From the NCBI GenBank assembly GCA_037129695.1, contig JBAXUL010000032.1:1-38004 (forward strand): a DNA stretch of 38,004 nt, in the 5' to 3' direction. Source of the DNA: CAINVV01 sp037129695 (lineage in GTDB: Bacteria > Bacteroidota > Bacteroidia > Bacteroidales > Prolixibacteraceae). Positions within the stretch are counted from its first letter, which is position 1; the number at the start of each line of letters is the position of its first letter. Of this stretch, positions 34,350 through 38,004 are shown in pieces. Below the pieces are notes generated by a model. It had not been told where the DNA came from. It did no database searches and worked only from the letters and a program-made list of their open reading frames with translations. Both the position numbers and the translations under genes were made by a program.

Positions 34350-35195
34350 ATGAACGATATGAACGCTGAACTCCGGGAAAAACTCCATCTGCTTGAAAAT
34401 TGGTTCGGGCAAAGAAAGGGCTCTCTGGTGGCCTTTTCAGGGGGTATAGATTCCTCACTGGTCCTTTTCCTTGCCCGGAAATACCAGGGACCGGACCATG
34501 CCATTGGGGTCATTTCCAATTCTGAGAGCCTGAAAAGTAAGGATTTCAAACTTGCTCAATCATTTTGCGAGGAGTTTGACATCCAGCTCGTTGTGATTAA
34601 GACCCAGGAACTTGCCGATTCGCGCTACAACCAGAATCCGATCAACCGTTGCTTTTTCTGCAAGGACCATCTTTTTCAGGATCTGCAGGAATTGAAAATC
34701 CAATATCCCGGTTTTGAAATCTTGAGCGGCACCAATTATGATGATTTGGGTGACTATCGCCCGGGTATTGACGCCGCTCAAAAGAACATGGTAATTTCTC
34801 CGCTGGTCGATTGCAAAATCACAAAGGAGGAGATCAGGGAAATGGCCAAACACTTCAACCTGCCCAACTGGGACAAACCTGCGAGTCCTTGTCTAAGTTC
34901 ACGAATTCCATACAATCAGGACGTTACACTGGAAAAACTGAAACAGATTGAGGCAGCCGAAGACCTTTTGAACAGCCATGGATTCGAGGATGTCAGGTTT
35001 CGTCATTTTGGAACTTATGGCAAAATTGAAGTTCAAAAGAAGGATCTTGAAAAACTGCAGGTAATCAAGGAACTCCTGACCGGTGAAATCCAAAAGCTGG
35101 GTATCTCGCGGATAGAAATCGATGAGGAAGGGTTGGTTTCAGGAAAAATGAACCGTGCGATCAGTGCAAATGATAAAAAAATTGAGCAAATATGA
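34350..35195 (+). CDS. larE: LarE, sulfur transferase for nickel-pincer nucleotide synthesis
   Basis: This 281-residue PP-loop enzyme converts the two carboxylates of the LarB product to thiocarboxylates. The ATP-binding PP-loop SGGIDSS is at 30-36. Cys181 in SPCLSSRIPY corresponds to the region of the sacrificial cysteine of Lactobacillus LarE. An additional Cys101-x-x-Cys104 pair (NRCFFCKD) gives three cysteines, which may point to the iron-sulfur-cluster type that recycles sulfur; this is inference. It starts at ATG 34350 (ATG 34359 is in frame). Neighbours larC and larB confirm the pathway. Confidence 0.93.
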   Translation: MNDMNAELREKLHLLENWFGQRKGSLVAFSGGIDSSLVLFLARKYQGPDHAIGVISNSESLKSKDFKLAQSFCEEFDIQLVVIKTQELADSRYNQNPINRCFFCKDHLFQDLQELKIQYPGFEILSGTNYDDLGDYRPGIDAAQKNMVISPLVDCKITKEEIREMAKHFNLPNWDKPASPCLSSRIPYNQDVTLEKLKQIEAAEDLLNSHGFEDVRFRHFGTYGKIEVQKKDLEKLQVIKELLTGEIQKLGISRIEIDEEGLVSGKMNRAISANDKKIEQI

Positions 35196-35288
35196 AACGA
35201 ACATGTTGCTTCCAAACATCCATGAGAAGGGTGACAATTTCATCAACATGGAGTTCCATACTTCCGTTAAAAAACAAATTATCTCAGT

Positions 35289-36461
35289 ATGAAAATACTT
35301 TATTATGACTGTTTCGCAGGGATCAGCGGTGACATGAACCTGGGTGCCCTCATTGATTTAGGCGTCGATCCTGATTTTTTGATCACTGAACTCCAGCGAT
35401 TAAATATTTCCGGCTTTCATCTTGAAATTCAGAAAGACATAAGAAGAGGCATTTCAGGAACCAAAGCTACCGTTGTCATTGAAAATCCGGAGAATGAAAA
35501 ACACCGCCATCTGCGGCATGTGGAAGAACTGGTCAATCAAAGCACGCTTTCAGCGGCAGTCAAAAGCATGTCGCTCAAGATATTCGATCTCATCGCGGTG
35601 GCGGAAGGCAAGGTCCACAACATCAGCAAGGAGCGGGTTCATTTTCATGAAGTAGGTGCTTTGGATTCCATAGCCGATATCGTAGGAGCCGCCATTTGCC
35701 TTGATTACCTGAAAGTAGACAAGGTCATTTCGTCATCCATCCAGTTGGGTGGTGGCATGGTGAAATGTGCCCATGGCATCATGCCGGTGCCGGCGCCGGC
35801 TACCACAGAAATTGTGCGGAATGTTCCGGTCAGAATGGGAATGGTGCAGCATGAAGCGACTACCCCGACAGGTGCCGCCATCCTCGTAGCCACGGCAGAT
35901 GAATTTACGGATCACACCGATTTCAACATAATGAAAACAGGTTATGGTATCGGACAACGAGATATCTCGGATGTTCCCAATGTCTTGCGGGTTTTTCTTG
36001 CGGAAAGCGTTGAAACCGGAGCGAGCACGAAGCAGGAGGAAGCCTGGATGCTTGAATGTAACATTGACGACATGAATCCGGAATGGTATGATCATCTCTT
36101 CAGAAAACTCTTTGAAGCCGGGGCCAGCGATGTTTTTCTGACACCGATTATCATGAAAAAATCAAGGCCGGCGAATACCTTGTCAGTCCTGTGTAAAGGC
36201 AGCATCAAACCAGAAATCAAAGTCATCATTTTCAAAAACAGCACCACCATCGGGCTCCGGGAATACCCGGTGACGAAAACCATTCTTGAGAGACAAGAAA
36301 GGCAAATTGAAACTGAACTTGGCAAAGTTGCCGTCAAGTACAGCTATTTTCAGGGTAAGGAAATCCGGTTCAAGCCTGAATCGGATGAACTTACCAGGCT
36401 GGCAACACAGCATGGTCTGAGTCTGAATGAAGTAGAAAAAATCATCAATAAAAACTGTTGA
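35289..36461 (+). CDS. larC: LarC, nickel insertion enzyme (uninterrupted)
   Basis: This 390-residue CTP-dependent nickel insertase completes the nickel-pincer nucleotide. The N-terminal LarC1 part shows YYDCFAGISGDMNLGAL and HFHEVGALDSIADIVGA, followed by GIMPVPAPAT and a His/Glu-rich metal region. The LarC2 part begins around WMLECNIDDMNPEWY. In Lactobacillus plantarum the two halves are joined by programmed frameshifting; here one continuous frame encodes both. A 93-base gap separates it from larE, and larB starts one base after its stop. Confidence 0.94.
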   Translation: MKILYYDCFAGISGDMNLGALIDLGVDPDFLITELQRLNISGFHLEIQKDIRRGISGTKATVVIENPENEKHRHLRHVEELVNQSTLSAAVKSMSLKIFDLIAVAEGKVHNISKERVHFHEVGALDSIADIVGAAICLDYLKVDKVISSSIQLGGGMVKCAHGIMPVPAPATTEIVRNVPVRMGMVQHEATTPTGAAILVATADEFTDHTDFNIMKTGYGIGQRDISDVPNVLRVFLAESVETGASTKQEEAWMLECNIDDMNPEWYDHLFRKLFEAGASDVFLTPIIMKKSRPANTLSVLCKGSIKPEIKVIIFKNSTTIGLREYPVTKTILERQERQIETELGKVAVKYSYFQGKEIRFKPESDELTRLATQHGLSLNEVEKIINKNC

Positions 36462-36462
36462 A

Positions 36463-37200
36463 ATGGATATTCGCGACATCCTCGAAAAATACAAAGATGG
36501 TGAGATTGAGCTTGTAGAAGCCTTGTCTCATTTTACCCATCGTGGCATTGAGGAGATGGGGTTTGCCACGATCGATACCGATCGACTGCACCGCACCGGA
36601 CTACCGGAGGTGATTTATGCCGCAGGGAAGACCACAGAACAAGTAAGGCTAATCGCCGAACGGATGTATTTGAAAGGAATTGACATTCTGGCGACCCGCG
36701 CCAGTGAAGAGATGTATCTGGCGGTTAAAAGTGTCGTGCCGGATGCAGTTTACAATCCTTTGGCCAGAACCATTGTATACAAGAAAAAAGTGGAAGATTT
36801 GGGGAAAGGATACATTGCCGTTGTCTCAGCGGGAACATCCGACCTTCCGGTTGCAGAGGAGGCGGTCGAAACAGCCAGATTTTTAAATAATCAGGTGGAG
36901 GCCATTTATGATGTTGGCGTTGCCGGCATTCACAGGCTTTTCAATAAATGGGAACTGATACGGAATGCAAGGGTCATCATCGTCGTTGCAGGAATGGAAG
37001 GTGCCCTGGCCAGTGTGGTAGGCGGACTGGTTGACAAACCGGTGATTGGTGTGCCGACCAGTATTGGTTACGGTGCCAACTTTCAGGGATTATCCGCCTT
37101 GTTATCCATGCTGAACAGTTGCGCCGCCGGGGTATCGGTAGTCAATATAGACAATGGGTTCGGTGCTGCCTGTCAGGCCTCCTTGATCAACAAATTATAG
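36463..37200 (+). CDS. larB: LarB, pyridinium-3,5-biscarboxylic acid mononucleotide synthase
   Basis: This 245-residue enzyme carboxylates and hydrolyses nicotinic acid adenine dinucleotide in the first step of nickel-pincer nucleotide synthesis. The C-terminal half (about 120-245) resembles the PurE/AIR-carboxylase fold, with SAGTSDLPVAEEA, VAGMEGALASVVGG and GVPTSIGYGANFQG. The N-terminal part has the family stretch TDRLHRTGLPEVIYAAGKT. It starts one base after the larC stop and is followed after 7 bases by the transporter gene. Confidence 0.94.
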   Translation: MDIRDILEKYKDGEIELVEALSHFTHRGIEEMGFATIDTDRLHRTGLPEVIYAAGKTTEQVRLIAERMYLKGIDILATRASEEMYLAVKSVVPDAVYNPLARTIVYKKKVEDLGKGYIAVVSAGTSDLPVAEEAVETARFLNNQVEAIYDVGVAGIHRLFNKWELIRNARVIIVVAGMEGALASVVGGLVDKPVIGVPTSIGYGANFQGLSALLSMLNSCAAGVSVVNIDNGFGAACQASLINKL

Positions 37201-37207
37201 TGGCTGT

Positions 37208-37912
37208 ATGAACGACTTCCTGCTCCTTTCGTTTACGGCGGCTTCACTCGGGATTATTCACACGGCATTGGGTCCGGACCATTACCTGCCATTTATCGTG
37301 TTGAGTAAAGCCAGAAACTGGGGTGTGCCTAAAACCATGTGGATCACTTTTATTTCAGGAGTTGGCCACGTTGGGGGGTCAGTGATCATCGGTCTCATTG
37401 GGATTGCGCTGGGAATCAGCCTGAATAAACTGAATTTCATTGAGGATTTCAGGGGGAATCTGGTTGCAACGCTGATGATTGCCTTTGGCCTCATCTATGC
37501 ATCTTATGGCTTTTATCAATATCTGAAAAACGGAGGGCATCATCATCTGCCTAATTTTCTGATCCCCCGTAATTTGCGTGAAATCAAGCACCGGGTGAGT
37601 CACGGATTGGATGAAAAAGTGGATGAAACCAAATTAACTCCATGGGTGCTTTTTATCATTTTTGTATTTGGACCTTGTGAAGTCCTGATCCCAATGCTAT
37701 TCATTCCGGCAGTTCAAAAGAGCGGTCTTGGAATTGCATCGGTTGCACTTTTCTTTGGAATTACTACCATCGCCACGATGATGTTGATCGTCTACCTTGG
37801 GCATCTGGGCTCCTCTTTTTTGAAATTTAAGTCAAAGGAAAAATACATGCATCTGATCGCAGGTCTTGTCATTTTGGTTGCAGGATGTGGCATGTATTTC
37901 TGGGGATGGTAG
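37208..37912 (+). CDS. UreH/NiCoT-like membrane transporter, probably nickel
   Basis: This 234-residue polytopic membrane protein has about six hydrophobic segments. HTALGPDHYLPF near the N-terminus (His18, Asp24, His25) resembles the His-x5-Asp-His metal signature of nickel/cobalt permeases and UreH proteins. GHVGGS and a loop GGHHHLP (about 109-115) add more histidines. It lies 7 bases after larB, so uptake of nickel for the LarC reaction is the natural reading. Efflux or another cation cannot be excluded. Confidence 0.8.
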   Translation: MNDFLLLSFTAASLGIIHTALGPDHYLPFIVLSKARNWGVPKTMWITFISGVGHVGGSVIIGLIGIALGISLNKLNFIEDFRGNLVATLMIAFGLIYASYGFYQYLKNGGHHHLPNFLIPRNLREIKHRVSHGLDEKVDETKLTPWVLFIIFVFGPCEVLIPMLFIPAVQKSGLGIASVALFFGITTIATMMLIVYLGHLGSSFLKFKSKEKYMHLIAGLVILVAGCGMYFWGW

Positions 37913-37952
37913 ACCTTCTGTTGGCTCAATAAATGAAATACAAGGAAGGTAA

Positions 37953-37997
37953 CAACCCGCCCGGGTTGCTTGTCCGAACCCCGCAATACCGGGACAA
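37953..37997 (+). terminator. Tandem hairpins downstream of the lar operon
   Basis: CAACCC (37953-37958) pairs with GGGTTG (37963-37968), then TTGTCC (37970-37975) pairs with GGACAA (37992-37997). The second runs into ATTATTT at the window end. This may be a terminator, but the window stops before its tail can be judged. Confidence 0.4.
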
Positions 37998-38004
37998 ATT
38001 ATTT

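Overview
The window looks like a chromosome segment of a Bacteroidota bacterium, most likely in or near the Bacteroidales/Marinilabiliales. The reasons are two SusC/SusD pairs, a FecI-FecR-STN signalling chain, a C-terminal type IX secretion sorting domain, lipobox lipoproteins, and a near-ideal Bacteroidota promoter (TTTG, 19 bases, TAnnTTTG) in front of the nikR-like gene. I saw no rRNA, tRNA, CRISPR array, transposase or integrase.

Region 1 (about 1-14.5 kb, all +) is a polysaccharide utilization locus for a sulfated substrate. It holds an ECF sigma factor, a FecR anti-sigma factor, a SusC transporter with an N-terminal STN signalling domain, a SusD lipoprotein, a strong terminator, three S1-type sulfatases (CxPxR formylglycine motifs) and one GH3 glycosidase. 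A bidirectional terminator closes it.

Region 2 (about 14.5-33.5 kb) is the most unusual part. An N-formylglutamate-amidohydrolase-like enzyme lies on the minus strand. A long + strand series follows: a TRAP-type large permease without its usual partners, a 48-residue two-helix membrane protein, an M14 aspartoacylase/succinylglutamate-desuccinylase-like enzyme, a small exported DUF6305-like protein, gamma-glutamyltransferase, PgsB/CapB and PgsC/CapC (poly-gamma-glutamate synthesis), a PgsW-like membrane protein, a second SusC/SusD pair, a glutamate-racemase homologue with a signal peptide, a sensor kinase, a sigma-54 response regulator, and a second N-formylglutamate-amidohydrolase-like enzyme carrying a type IX secretion tail. 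I infer a locus that makes and/or captures and recycles a gamma-glutamyl polymer. The two amidohydrolase paralogues bracket it: one is probably periplasmic, the other secreted. A periplasmic racemase could interconvert released D- and L-glutamate. The direction of flux (capsule making or scavenging) cannot be settled from sequence.

Region 3 (about 33.5-38 kb, +) encodes synthesis of the nickel-pincer nucleotide cofactor (larE, larC, larB) with a NikR-family regulator and a UreH/NiCoT-like transporter. No larA is in the window. A conserved split motif (TAACACGAA, 11 bases, GTAACAT) occurs once over the nikR transcription start and once before larE, and is a strong operator candidate. The regulator itself lacks two of the four nickel ligands of E. 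coli NikR.
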